Of a DNA stretch of 32,106 nt, positions 1-9,932 are shown piece by piece (the stretch's first letter is position 1; each line of letters begins with the position of its first letter). This DNA is from an archaeon (GTDB lineage: Archaea; Hydrothermarchaeota; Hydrothermarchaeia; Hydrothermarchaeales; BMS3B). Made by a program: the position numbers and the translations under genes. The stretch is taken from positions 1-32,106 of the forward strand of contig JALSIP010000015.1 in the NCBI GenBank assembly GCA_026989875.1, given 5' to 3'. The notes beneath the pieces were generated by a model, which was not told where the DNA came from, made no database searches, and saw nothing but the letters and a program-made list of their open reading frames with translations.

Positions 1-1
1 A

Positions 2-1789
2 TTCACCCACGTGGTGGCTGGAATAGGCAGCTACGGCAACAACATGGGCATCCCAACGGTGAACGGGGCGGTGCTCTTTGACGAGAGCTATGTGGGCAAC
101 CCCTTAGTTTACTGCGGCACCTTGGGGCTGGTGAAGAAGAGCTGCTACATGCGCTCCGCAAAGCCTGGAGATGTGCTGCTGCTGGTGGGCGGGCGCACAG
201 GCAGGGATGGCATTCACGGGGTTACCTTTGCCAGCTCCGGGCTGGAGGAGGATGCTGAGGAAGCCTTCGGCACGGCGGTGCAGATAGGCGACCCCATAGA
301 GGAGGAGAAGATGAAGCGGGCGATTCTGCGGGTGAGGGATGAGAGGCTCGCGAGCGCCATAACCGACCTGGGCGGCGGCGGGCTCAGCAGTGCCGTGGGC
401 GAGCAGGCGCACCGCTTTGGCTGCGGAGCAGAGGTGCAGCTTGAGAGGGTGCCCCTGAAGTATGCGAACATGAAGCCCTGGGAGATATGGGTCTCGGAGT
501 CCCAGGAGAGAATGCTGCTCATAGTGCCCAGGAGCAGCCTGAAGCGGGTGCTGGAGATATTTGAGGAGGAGGAGGTGGAGGCTTCTGAGATAGGGGAGCT
601 CATCCCCGAGAGGCTGCTCAGAGTCTACTACGGCACCGAGAAGGTGGCGGAGATTGAGCTTGATTTCCTCTTCGGCGGTCTGCCCAGGCCTAAGCGGCGG
701 GCGCTCTGGAAGCCGCCGGAGCTTGAAGAGCCAGTCTTTGAGCCACCAGAGCCTGAGGAGGCGCTGCTGCGGGTGCTTGCCATGCCGAACGTGGCGAGCA
801 AGGAGGAGGTGATAAGAACCTACGACCACGAGGTTAAGGCGCAGACGGTGCTCAAACCCCTGCAGGGCTGCTTTTACGGTCCGGGAGATGCGGCGGTGCT
901 CAAGCCCCTGCGTAACTCCTGGCGGGGCATCGCGGTGTCCTGCGGCATAAACCCGGAGTACGGAAAGATAGACCCCTACTGGATGGCTGCCTCCGCAATA
1001 GATGAGGCGGTGCGCAACAACATCGCCGTGGGCGGGCGAAGAATAGCGCTGCTGGACAACTTCTGCTGGGGCAACCCTGAGAAGCCCGAGAACCTGGGCA
1101 CGCTGGTGAGAGCGGCAAAGGCGTGCTACGACATAGCGAAAGCCTACGCCACGCCCTTCATCTCGGGCAAGGACTCGCTGTACAACGACTCCCCGCTGGG
1201 CAGCGTCACCCCGACGCTTCTGATTTCAGCGGTGGGGGTGGTGGAGGATGTGCGCAGGGCTGTGAGCATGGACTTCAAGCGGAGCAGCAGCCTGGTGTAT
1301 GTGCTCGGCATGACCAGAAGGGAGCTGGGGGGCAGCCAGTACTACAGGATGCTGGGCTTCCTGGGGAGGAGTGTGCCAAGGGTGGTGACGCAGGAGGCTA
1401 AGCGCACCTTCTCTGCAGTGGAGGAGGCGATCCGCAGGGGGCTGGTTAGGGCGTGCCACGACGTGAGCGAGGGCGGCTTTGGCGTTGCGCTGGCGGAGAT
1501 GTGCTTCTCGGGCGGCGTGGGGGCAGAGGTTGAGCTTTCAAGATTGCCCGCAGAGCACATGCGCGTGGACGAGCTTATCTTTTCTGAGAGCAACTCGCGC
1601 TTCATAGTTGAGGTGGAGCAGGAAAAGGCTGGGGAGTTTGAGGAGCTGGTCAGGAGCACGGGTGCGGTTTGCGCCAGGGTGGGCAGCACAGGAGGGGATG
1701 CGCTTGTGCTCAGGTACGGGGGTGAGGAGGTGCTCGCCCTGAGCCTGGAGGAGCTCAGGGACAGCTGGCGGAGCGGGGTGAGGCTGTGA
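2..1789 (+). CDS. purL: Phosphoribosylformylglycinamidine synthase subunit PurL (5' truncated by window edge)
   Basis: The frame is open from base 2 (FTHVVAGIGSYGNNMGIPTV...). It carries PurL motifs (GNNMGIPTVNG, GGRTGRDGIHG, DLGGGGLSSA, SGKDSLYN, HDVSEGG). It overlaps purQ by GTGA. Confidence 0.96.
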   Translation, partial: FTHVVAGIGSYGNNMGIPTVNGAVLFDESYVGNPLVYCGTLGLVKKSCYMRSAKPGDVLLLVGGRTGRDGIHGVTFASSGLEEDAEEAFGTAVQIGDPIEEEKMKRAILRVRDERLASAITDLGGGGLSSAVGEQAHRFGCGAEVQLERVPLKYANMKPWEIWVSESQERMLLIVPRSSLKRVLEIFEEEEVEASEIGELIPERLLRVYYGTEKVAEIELDFLFGGLPRPKRRALWKPPELEEPVFEPPEPEEALLRVLAMPNVASKEEVIRTYDHEVKAQTVLKPLQGCFYGPGDAAVLKPLRNSWRGIAVSCGINPEYGKIDPYWMAASAIDEAVRNNIAVGGRRIALLDNFCWGNPEKPENLGTLVRAAKACYDIAKAYATPFISGKDSLYNDSPLGSVTPTLLISAVGVVEDVRRAVSMDFKRSSSLVYVLGMTRRELGGSQYYRMLGFLGRSVPRVVTQEAKRTFSAVEEAIRRGLVRACHDVSEGGFGVALAEMCFSGGVGAEVELSRLPAEHMRVDELIFSESNSRFIVEVEQEKAGEFEELVRSTGAVCARVGSTGGDALVLRYGGEEVLALSLEELRDSWRSGVRL

Positions 1790-2550
1790 GCAGGGTGCTC
1801 GTGCTGCGCGGTCCGGGGACGAACTGCGATGCCGAGACGGTGTATGCGCTGAGGGAGCTGGGCGCAGAGCCAGAGCTGGTGCACGTGAGGAGGCTGCTCA
1901 GGGGCGGGTGCTCTCTTGAGGAGTTTGATGCCCTCGTTATTCCGGGTGGCTTCTCCTACGGGGACAGAATCAGAAGCGGTGCGGTGCTTGCCAAGATGCT
2001 CAGCCACAGCCTTAAGGGTGAGCTGCAGAGGTTTGTGGATGAGCGCAGACCCGTGCTGGGAATCTGCAACGGCTTCCAGGTGCTGGTTGAGACGGGGGTG
2101 CTGCCCTTCGGGGAGGTGGGCGAGCCCTGCATGGCGCTGATGAAGAATGCATCGGCAAGGTTTGAGGCGAGGTGGGTGCACCTGCTCAGGTGCTCTGAAA
2201 GCGAGCTGCTGGGTGAGCTGCCGCGGGTGAGCGAGATGCCGGTGGCGAACGCTGAGGGCAGGCTGGTGGTGCCGGAGGAGGTGCTGGATGAGCTGCTGCA
2301 GAACTCCCAGGTGGCGCTGCGCTACTGCACGCCCTCCGGAGAACCAGCCTCCGGGAGGTATCCCCTCAACCCCAGCGGCAGCGTCCTTGACATAGCGGCG
2401 CTCACCACGCCCGAGGGCAGCGTGCTGGGAATGATGCCCCACCCCGAGAGAGCCTTCTCCAGATACCTGCACCCCTGCTGGACCTCCGGGAGAGGAAGCG
2501 AGCACGGCAGGCTGCTGCTGCAGGGGTTCGTGAGAAGCGCTGTGGCTTAG
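1786..2550 (+). CDS. purQ: Phosphoribosylformylglycinamidine synthase subunit PurQ (class I glutamine amidotransferase)
   Basis: RGPGTNCDAET, GGFSYGDRIRSGA, catalytic-Cys motif LGICNGFQVL and MPHPERA. Translationally coupled to purL. Confidence 0.97.
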   Translation: MSRVLVLRGPGTNCDAETVYALRELGAEPELVHVRRLLRGGCSLEEFDALVIPGGFSYGDRIRSGAVLAKMLSHSLKGELQRFVDERRPVLGICNGFQVLVETGVLPFGEVGEPCMALMKNASARFEARWVHLLRCSESELLGELPRVSEMPVANAEGRLVVPEEVLDELLQNSQVALRYCTPSGEPASGRYPLNPSGSVLDIAALTTPEGSVLGMMPHPERAFSRYLHPCWTSGRGSEHGRLLLQGFVRSAVA

Positions 2551-3134
2551 CGGCTGCGACAGAGCTCAAGCACCCTCTCAGCCTCTTTCACCTCAGCGGC
2601 GCTGAGGCAGCGCCTCGCCACACGCAGCAGGCGACTTTCAAGCTCACTGCAGCGGTGCCTGCTCAGCTCCACGGCAAGCTCAACCAGAGCGCAGGCACCC
2701 CTGCTGAAAGCCTGCGGCGGTGCCAGCACCTCAACCTCCTCAGCTTCAAGCCTGAGCAGCGCAGCCTCGCTCTCGCCCAGGCTGTCACGCAGGGTGTAGC
2801 GCCTGCTGTCCAGAAGCCTTAGCTCCGCATACGCCAGCGCATCCTTGAGGTAGGGCATGCCGCTGCCGGTGGTGCTGAAGTCAAGCTCAGCCTCGGCATC
2901 CAGCAGGGCGGTCTTCAGGAAGAGCAGCGGGTCGGAGGTGATGTTCAGCACCACCCTGCGGGTCTCGGCGAGGTTGGCGAAGGTGCGGGTGCGGGTGTGC
3001 AGCTTCAGCACGGCGGTGCGGGGGCTGAGCAGGTAGGCTCCCACAGGTGCGGCGTTCGGCATGCCGTGAGCGTCTGCGGTGGTGGCGATGCACTCCACCA
3101 CCCTGCCCCTCCTGAAGCCCAGCCTCTCAAGCAC
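2547..3134 (-). CDS. DUF447 family archaeal flavin-reductase-like protein
   Basis: FRRGRVVECIATTADAHGMPNAAPVGAYLL..TRTFANLAETRRVVLNIT resembles the DUF447 family with an FMN-binding split-barrel-like fold. It abuts the CitG-like gene. Confidence 0.75.
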   Translation of the reverse strand: MLERLGFRRGRVVECIATTADAHGMPNAAPVGAYLLSPRTAVLKLHTRTRTFANLAETRRVVLNITSDPLLFLKTALLDAEAELDFSTTGSGMPYLKDALAYAELRLLDSRRYTLRDSLGESEAALLRLEAEEVEVLAPPQAFSRGACALVELAVELSRHRCSELESRLLRVARRCLSAAEVKEAERVLELCRSR

Positions 3135-4051
3135 TAAGGCTTCACCTCCGTCAGCAGGGCTACGAAGAGGCAGGCGCCCGTGATGTCGGCGGTTGTGCCG
3201 GGGTTGAGCAGATTCCCCCTGCTCCTCAGGTAGGCGTCAAACCTCTCAAGTTCCCCTTCACCTGCACCCGAGGCGAGAACCTGCCTGGCAAGCTCCGAGA
3301 CCTTCTCAGCCTCTGCCCTGCCTGCCTTGCGCTCTATGAGCGAGTCCGGCACCTCTGCAAGCACGTGCAGGTAGCACTCCACAGCCGCCCTGAGCAGGTC
3401 GCCTGTTCTTGAGTAAGCCTCCAGGAGCGCGGGAAGGGCGAGCTCAAAGGTTAGGGGATAGCCCAGCACCAGCTCTCTTGCAATGCTGTCGTGCAGGCTG
3501 AGGCTGAGCACCTGCTTCATGCTTATACCCAGCTCAAGCAGCTCCTGCTCGCTCTCTCTGCTGAAAACGTCCAGCCTCTCCGCACGACCCAGCCTGGGAG
3601 ATGCAAGCCTGATGGCTCTGTAGAGCTGAACCGCATCCTCAGGCGTGGTGGCGTTAATTAGCACTCCGGCTGCCCTTCTCAGGCTGCTGGCTCTGAGCGG
3701 CTCGGACCTGCCCGCGGCGTAGCCGGCGGCGGCGCAGAGGGGTATCAGGAGCATGAGCTCGCCGAGGAGGGTGTTGCCGCCGCCGTGCAGCCTGCGAGTG
3801 TCCCGCACCGCACGCTTTATGAGCTCCCCCAGCCCCACCTTCTCTGCCTTTATCCTGCCCCTGCCCGCAAGCCAGCCGCGCCGGGCAGCGCTTAGGGCGC
3901 TGCTCCACAGCGCTGAGGCGCTTGCAAGAAAGTGGACGTAGGTGGTGTCGCTGAAGCTTTTTGCAGGGGTGACGTTCCCGGGCTTGGGTGCGCTGACCTC
4001 AAGCAGCACCGCAAGCTGCGCCAGGGAGGCGATGTCCCTAAGGCGTCTCAA
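3134..4051 (-). CDS. Triphosphoribosyl-dephospho-CoA synthase-like (CitG family) protein
   Basis: EVSAPKPGNVTPAKSFSDTTYVHF and LHGGGNTLLGELMLLIPL motifs of the CitG/MdcB family. No citrate lyase genes are nearby. Confidence 0.85.
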   Translation of the reverse strand: MRRLRDIASLAQLAVLLEVSAPKPGNVTPAKSFSDTTYVHFLASASALWSSALSAARRGWLAGRGRIKAEKVGLGELIKRAVRDTRRLHGGGNTLLGELMLLIPLCAAAGYAAGRSEPLRASSLRRAAGVLINATTPEDAVQLYRAIRLASPRLGRAERLDVFSRESEQELLELGISMKQVLSLSLHDSIARELVLGYPLTFELALPALLEAYSRTGDLLRAAVECYLHVLAEVPDSLIERKAGRAEAEKVSELARQVLASGAGEGELERFDAYLRSRGNLLNPGTTADITGACLFVALLTEVKP

Positions 4052-4955
4052 CTCCGAGCACCTCCAGCAGGTAGCCAGCCAGCCCGCGCATCTGCTCGCG
4101 GGTCTGCATGAGGGTGCTGGTCCTGAGCAGCCTCATGCCCGGCACCTCAAAGCCTGCCTCCCCTGAGTCAACCACAAAGGTTCCGCAGTACTCGCGGTAC
4201 AGCCTTGCGATTGATTCAGACTCAGGAGGTATGCGGGCTGCGCGCATGAGCACGTCTGCTGGACCGCTGAAGGGTCTGCCCCTCACCAGCGGAGACACAG
4301 CTACGGCTCTGTGCCTGCGCCTTCTGAGCACCTCCGCAAGGTTCTCAAGCCTGAGGATGGGCATGATGCTGGTTACGGGGTTGCTGGGACCTATTATTAT
4401 GGCGTCGCTGCGCTCCAGTGCTCGGACGCATGCACCGCAGGCAGTCCTGCCGCCCTCGTAGCTCACTCCAGTAACCTCGGGCTCTGCAGCATGCTTCACC
4501 AGCCACTCCTGCAGGTTCATCCTGCCCCGGGGTGTGTGGATTACGGTGCTGACGCGCTGGTTGCTCATGGGCAGCACCTGCGCCTCAATCCCCATGCGCT
4601 CAGCCATGCGCCTGGTGGCTTCTTCAAGCGTGAAGCCTCTGCGCAGAAGCTCGCCGCGCACTATGTGGGTGGCTCTGTCAAGGTCGCCTATGCGCAGGTA
4701 CTCCTCGCAGCCGAGCTCTTTAAGCCTGCGGTGGGTAGTGTAGGTGTCGCCGCGTATGCCGTACCACCTGCTCTCGTCAAGAATCCCCGCAAGGGCGTAG
4801 AGCACGGTGTCCACGTCGGGAGAGAAGTGGCCGTGGGGCAGCCAGAGGTCCTCGGCGGTGTTGACTATGACGCACAGCTCCCTCTGGGGCAGGAGCTGGC
4901 ACAGCCCCAGGAGCAGCTTCACTCCACCAGTTCCGCCGGTGAGCAGGGTTATCAT
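4038..4955 (-). CDS. cofD: 2-phospho-L-lactate transferase CofD (coenzyme F420 biosynthesis)
   Basis: MITLLTGGTGGVKLLLGLCQLL..NTAEDLWLPHGHFSPDVDTVLYALAG..RGDTYTTHRRLKELG..GPSNPVTSIMPIL. Start is set to the ATG at 4955, one base after the upstream gene's stop codon; the listed ORF extends to 4973. Confidence 0.95.
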   Translation of the reverse strand: MITLLTGGTGGVKLLLGLCQLLPQRELCVIVNTAEDLWLPHGHFSPDVDTVLYALAGILDESRWYGIRGDTYTTHRRLKELGCEEYLRIGDLDRATHIVRGELLRRGFTLEEATRRMAERMGIEAQVLPMSNQRVSTVIHTPRGRMNLQEWLVKHAAEPEVTGVSYEGGRTACGACVRALERSDAIIIGPSNPVTSIMPILRLENLAEVLRRRRHRAVAVSPLVRGRPFSGPADVLMRAARIPPESESIARLYREYCGTFVVDSGEAGFEVPGMRLLRTSTLMQTREQMRGLAGYLLEVLGVETP

Positions 4956-4956
4956 G

Positions 4957-5343
4957 CTAAGGCACCAGCTCAAGGGAGGAGAAGGGTATGCTGATGTTCA
5001 CGGCAGCCGTGAAAACTGCAGGAATCAGCGAGTACTCCTTAGCCAGGAGCAGCGCCCTCCTCCTGCTCTCACCCAGAACCTGCTCGCCCGGCAGCAGCAC
5101 TATTGCGTAAACCTCCGAGCCCTTCTGAGCGAGCAGATCCGGATGGTGCTCCGCTCTTCTGCCGTACTCTCTTATGCGCTCCGCAAGCTCTGAGAGCTCC
5201 TCCGGCGTGTTCTCCAGCACTTCAGAGAAGTCCCAGGCTCTGAAACCTGCTCTGCCGAGCACATCAAAGGCTACCTTCCTGCAGATTGCGGTGAGCTCCT
5301 CCTCAATTCCCAGAGACCTCTCGTACTCCTCTATGCCTACCAC
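4957..5343 (-). CDS. Conserved-looking hypothetical protein, co-directional with cofD
   Basis: 128-aa ORF that ends 1 nt before the cofD ATG. Mixed alpha/beta composition; no family recognised. Confidence 0.7.
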   Translation of the reverse strand: MVGIEEYERSLGIEEELTAICRKVAFDVLGRAGFRAWDFSEVLENTPEELSELAERIREYGRRAEHHPDLLAQKGSEVYAIVLLPGEQVLGESRRRALLLAKEYSLIPAVFTAAVNISIPFSSLELVP

Positions 5344-5353
5344 CCTTAATCTC

Positions 5354-7144
5354 TCAGAGGGCTAACCTCGGGTCTGATATTGCCACCGGCGATGCCCAGC
5401 ATGCAACGCCATTGTACAGCAGGTGGTCCCTGCGGAAGCTGATTCTTCCGTCTCCGTCGGCATCGTAGAAGAAAGAGGTGTTGCGGAACATATAATACCT
5501 CCACCTCCCGGTGTATGCTCTGATATCGGCGTCGTCATCGGTGTCGCCGTCTCCGTCCAGGTCTCTTGTGCCGTTCAGGCGAAGCTTCAGGAGCAGCGGA
5601 GCATAACTTACGGTGTAAAGGGTGCCGTCCAGCACCTCAGTCTGCCAGACTCCAAGGCGGTGGACTGGAGATAGGAGATGTACCTGCATGGCGCTACCGG
5701 GTATCAGCCGGGTGCCATTGTACCCGAGCGCAGGTGCGCCGTCAAGCAGGGTTACTGAGGAATTTACGTAGAGCAGTGTGACTAGGTCATTTCTAACAGG
5801 CTCTTTTACGGCAAAGGTTCCTCTGAACAGTGCATCTATCTCCTGGCTTGTATTGTACTCTGCGGTGCCGTTGAAGTACACGGCGTATGTTCCGCCCGGC
5901 GGGTCTATGCGCAGGATGACGTAACTGGGATATGAGGTGGCGTTTATCATTACAACGGAGACGTTTCTGCCCTCCACGCTCCACCAGTAGGGGGGATGTG
6001 GACGGGCAGGGACCGGTGAAGGCGCTGGGGCGAGCGCCCTGGTTACCGGCTGACCCATCACAACGGCGTACCACCTGTATATCCTGCCGTCGCTGTCAGA
6101 ATCATCAAACAGCGAGGTGTTCATGAAGGAGTAGTGAATCTTCGTGGATGGTACACGTATGTCGGCGTCGTCATCCAGTATGCGATTTCCGTCCAGGTCC
6201 CTTGTGCCGTCTGAACTCCTGATCCAGAACATGTCGTTGTCAGCATCGTACTGAACTTCATACAGTGTGCCCTCAATCTGCTGAACCTCGTCCTCGCCAA
6301 CCGTGGAGGTGCCGGAGTGCAGGTGTACCTCTATGTTGGTGTCCGAGTCTAAGGAGCCGTTTTCAGATACGCCGGGGATGTGAACGTAGGCGTAGCCCAG
6401 TGCGGGTTCACCGTCAATCAGGCTGACCTGCGACCCCTCTGGAACGTAAACGATGACCACACGGGTGCTGGTGGTGGGCTCCTTGACCACAAAGGTGCCC
6501 GCAAACAGCTCATCTATGTCGTCACTGGTGTTGTAGGTACTGGTGCCGTCAAAGGATATGCGGTGAATGTTGCCGTCTATGGAGAGGTCAACGTAGGGCG
6601 GATTTGCACTGGTGTTAACAACATCCACGAAAACCTGCCTGCCCTCAACCTCCCAGGAATAGGCAACGCCAACGCCCTTAATCCAGACCTGAGGCATACC
6701 TATCCTGATCAGCCCGTTGACCCTGTCAATCTTCGTGACAAAGAACCTGCTGCCACGGATCCTGTCGGAACCATAGGGACCAGAAACCTTGATGAAGGAC
6801 CACCGCTCGGGCGCGGTGAAGTTCAGATACGCCGAATACCTGACGCTGCCTATGCCAGCCTTCAGCTCAATACCGTTGTAGAGAAGAAGGTCTCCGTCGT
6901 AAGGTCCAATTTTTTCAACAAAATACTCTGTACCGTTTATTTTGCTGCCGCCATACGGTCCTGCAACCTGTATCATGTTCATCGGCTCGGCTGTAAAATT
7001 CATGTAGGCATAATATTTCACGTATCCCGTTGTCTGCGGTTTAAATGCTGACGTCACAGCCGGTTCGGCGCCGGAAACAGCAGAGACCTGCCATACAATC
7101 ATAAATATTCCAAACCAGACATACAGGGAAGACCTCCCGTACAT
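5354..7144 (-). CDS. Secreted surface protein with internal duplications and Asp-rich (EF-hand/dockerin-like) motifs
   Basis: N-terminal hydrophobic signal-like segment (SSLYVWFGIFMIVWQVSAVSGA). Two approximately 50-60-aa repeats and two approximately 200-aa repeats. DLDGDGDTDDDADI and DADGDGRI motifs; many N-x-S/T sequons. Confidence 0.85.
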   Translation of the reverse strand: MYGRSSLYVWFGIFMIVWQVSAVSGAEPAVTSAFKPQTTGYVKYYAYMNFTAEPMNMIQVAGPYGGSKINGTEYFVEKIGPYDGDLLLYNGIELKAGIGSVRYSAYLNFTAPERWSFIKVSGPYGSDRIRGSRFFVTKIDRVNGLIRIGMPQVWIKGVGVAYSWEVEGRQVFVDVVNTSANPPYVDLSIDGNIHRISFDGTSTYNTSDDIDELFAGTFVVKEPTTSTRVVIVYVPEGSQVSLIDGEPALGYAYVHIPGVSENGSLDSDTNIEVHLHSGTSTVGEDEVQQIEGTLYEVQYDADNDMFWIRSSDGTRDLDGNRILDDDADIRVPSTKIHYSFMNTSLFDDSDSDGRIYRWYAVVMGQPVTRALAPAPSPVPARPHPPYWWSVEGRNVSVVMINATSYPSYVILRIDPPGGTYAVYFNGTAEYNTSQEIDALFRGTFAVKEPVRNDLVTLLYVNSSVTLLDGAPALGYNGTRLIPGSAMQVHLLSPVHRLGVWQTEVLDGTLYTVSYAPLLLKLRLNGTRDLDGDGDTDDDADIRAYTGRWRYYMFRNTSFFYDADGDGRISFRRDHLLYNGVACWASPVAISDPRLAL

Positions 7145-7226
7145 CTCATCCCCTCCTCTTCACTTTCAATATCCAAAATACCAGGGGACCTGCCCGTATA
7201 TATACCTTTCGTCAAAAATAAAAATA
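7145..7226 (-). promoter_or_regulatory. Promoter region of the repeat surface protein
   Basis: AT-rich stretch with GGTATATATAC (minus strand, about 7194-7204), roughly 50-60 bp upstream of the ORF start at 7144. Confidence 0.55.
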
Positions 7227-7230
7227 GCGG

Positions 7231-8851
<1,621 letters not shown>

Positions 8852-8873
8852 CTCTATGTACTGTGAGAAACCA

Positions 8874-8883
8874 CTTATATAAG
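8874..8883 (-). promoter_or_regulatory. Probable TATA box of the amt-glnK operon
   Basis: CTTATATAAG about 25-35 bp upstream of the amt start codon. Confidence 0.6.
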
Positions 8884-8917
8884 AGGAGTTATAAAAAAAT
8901 TGTTGAGAAATCTTGAC

Positions 8918-8944
8918 AATTTTTATGAACCATTCATAAAAATT
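8918..8944. promoter_or_regulatory. Perfect inverted repeat, putative operator, in the amt/mazG divergent intergenic region
   Basis: AATTTTTATGAA-cca-TTCATAAAAATT (12-bp perfect arms, 3-nt spacer), with a further TTCATAA half-site at 8953-8959. Confidence 0.6.
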
Positions 8945-8999
8945 AATAAATTTTCATAACAATGTGCGGGGTAAGAAATTAATATTTTGGGGGTGAGGT

Positions 9000-9293
9000 A
9001 TGAGCATGCACCTCTCAGAAGCGCAGAGGCTGATAGGGGAGATATACCTCCACAGGGACAGGGAGCGCGGAGCAGAGCGCACCCTGCTCTGGCTGGTGGA
9101 GGAGGTCGGCGAGCTTGCGCGTGCGCACAGGCACGGCAGCAGGAAGGAGATTGAGGAGGAGCTGGCAGACGTGCTCGCCTGGCTGCTGAGCTACGCCAAC
9201 CTTCTTGATATAGAGCTGGAGGAGGCGTTCAGAAAGAAGTACCCCGGCACCTGCACCTACTGCTCCTCTTCACCATGCTCCTGCGGGAAGTGA
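9000..9293 (+). CDS. MazG-like nucleotide pyrophosphohydrolase
   Basis: LLWLVEEVGELARAHRHGSRKEIEEELADVLAWLLSYANLLDIELEEAFRKKYPGTCTYC: MazG EExxE..ExxD pattern plus a Cys-rich C-terminus. Confidence 0.92.
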   Translation: MSMHLSEAQRLIGEIYLHRDRERGAERTLLWLVEEVGELARAHRHGSRKEIEEELADVLAWLLSYANLLDIELEEAFRKKYPGTCTYCSSSPCSCGK

Positions 9294-9297
9294 GCCC

Positions 9298-9930
9298 ATG
9301 CACAGGCTTGAGGGGCTTGACAGGGTTGCGGAGCGCTGCCTGGCAACGGAGCGCTGGGGCTCAAGCGTGGTGTGCATGCTTGCAGATGCCGGGATAACCT
9401 CAACAGGCGTTGGATACTTCAGCGTTGTCGTGCCGAGGGTCAGGAGGTTTCAGAGGGAGTTCGTGAGCAGCGGCAGGATTTGCAGTCTTGAGGAGCTGGC
9501 TGAGGCAGAGCTCGGCGAGCTTATGCGCGTCTGGGGCAACAGGCGGAGCTGGAGGGCTGTGGTTGAAATCGCGGGGGTGCTGCGTGGCTACTCTGGCTCA
9601 GACCGGGAGGCGCTGAGGCGCTGGGCAGCCAGCTCTGTGCTGAGTCGCTGGAGGAGCGACCCCGTGGGCAGAATTAGGGGTGTGGGAATAAACACCTTCC
9701 AGTACCTGCGCATGATGGGGGGTGTTGACACAGTCATGCCAGACAGGATAGTGCGCAGGTTTCTTCAGGAGGTTGCTGGCATCTCGGCGGCGGACGAAGT
9801 GGAGCTGGTAAAGCTTGCTGAAGAGCACGCCAGGGGGGCGGGGATGAGCGCGGCTGAGCTGTGCTTCACTGCCTGGGTCTGGAGCTGCAGTGACAGAGAG
9901 AAAGCGGTGGAGGAGCTGCTTAAAATCTGA
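9298..9930 (+). CDS. Hypothetical protein, possibly HhH-GPD/DNA-glycosylase-like fold
   Basis: 210-aa ORF 4 nt after mazG. The segment DPVGRIRGVGINTFQYLRMMGGVDTVMPDRIVRRFLQEV resembles the helix-hairpin-helix region of the HhH-GPD superfamily. Confidence 0.6.
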   Translation: MHRLEGLDRVAERCLATERWGSSVVCMLADAGITSTGVGYFSVVVPRVRRFQREFVSSGRICSLEELAEAELGELMRVWGNRRSWRAVVEIAGVLRGYSGSDREALRRWAASSVLSRWRSDPVGRIRGVGINTFQYLRMMGGVDTVMPDRIVRRFLQEVAGISAADEVELVKLAEEHARGAGMSAAELCFTAWVWSCSDREKAVEELLKI

Positions 9931-9932
9931 GC

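Noticed and set aside
104-829. Antisense ORF in purL (also 22874..24181, 17833..18633, 30739..31347 and 31134..31955 as similar cases)
   Set aside because: All lie opposite confidently assigned CDSs and have compositionally biased, motif-free translations.
1342-2505. 387-aa antisense ORF across purL/purQ
   Set aside because: Shadow ORF opposite two well-supported conserved genes; no recognisable motifs.
8860-8999. NrpR operator (GGAA-N6-TTCC type) upstream of amt
   Set aside because: I found no match to that consensus in the spacer; the clear symmetric element is TTATGAA-N3-TTCATAA instead.
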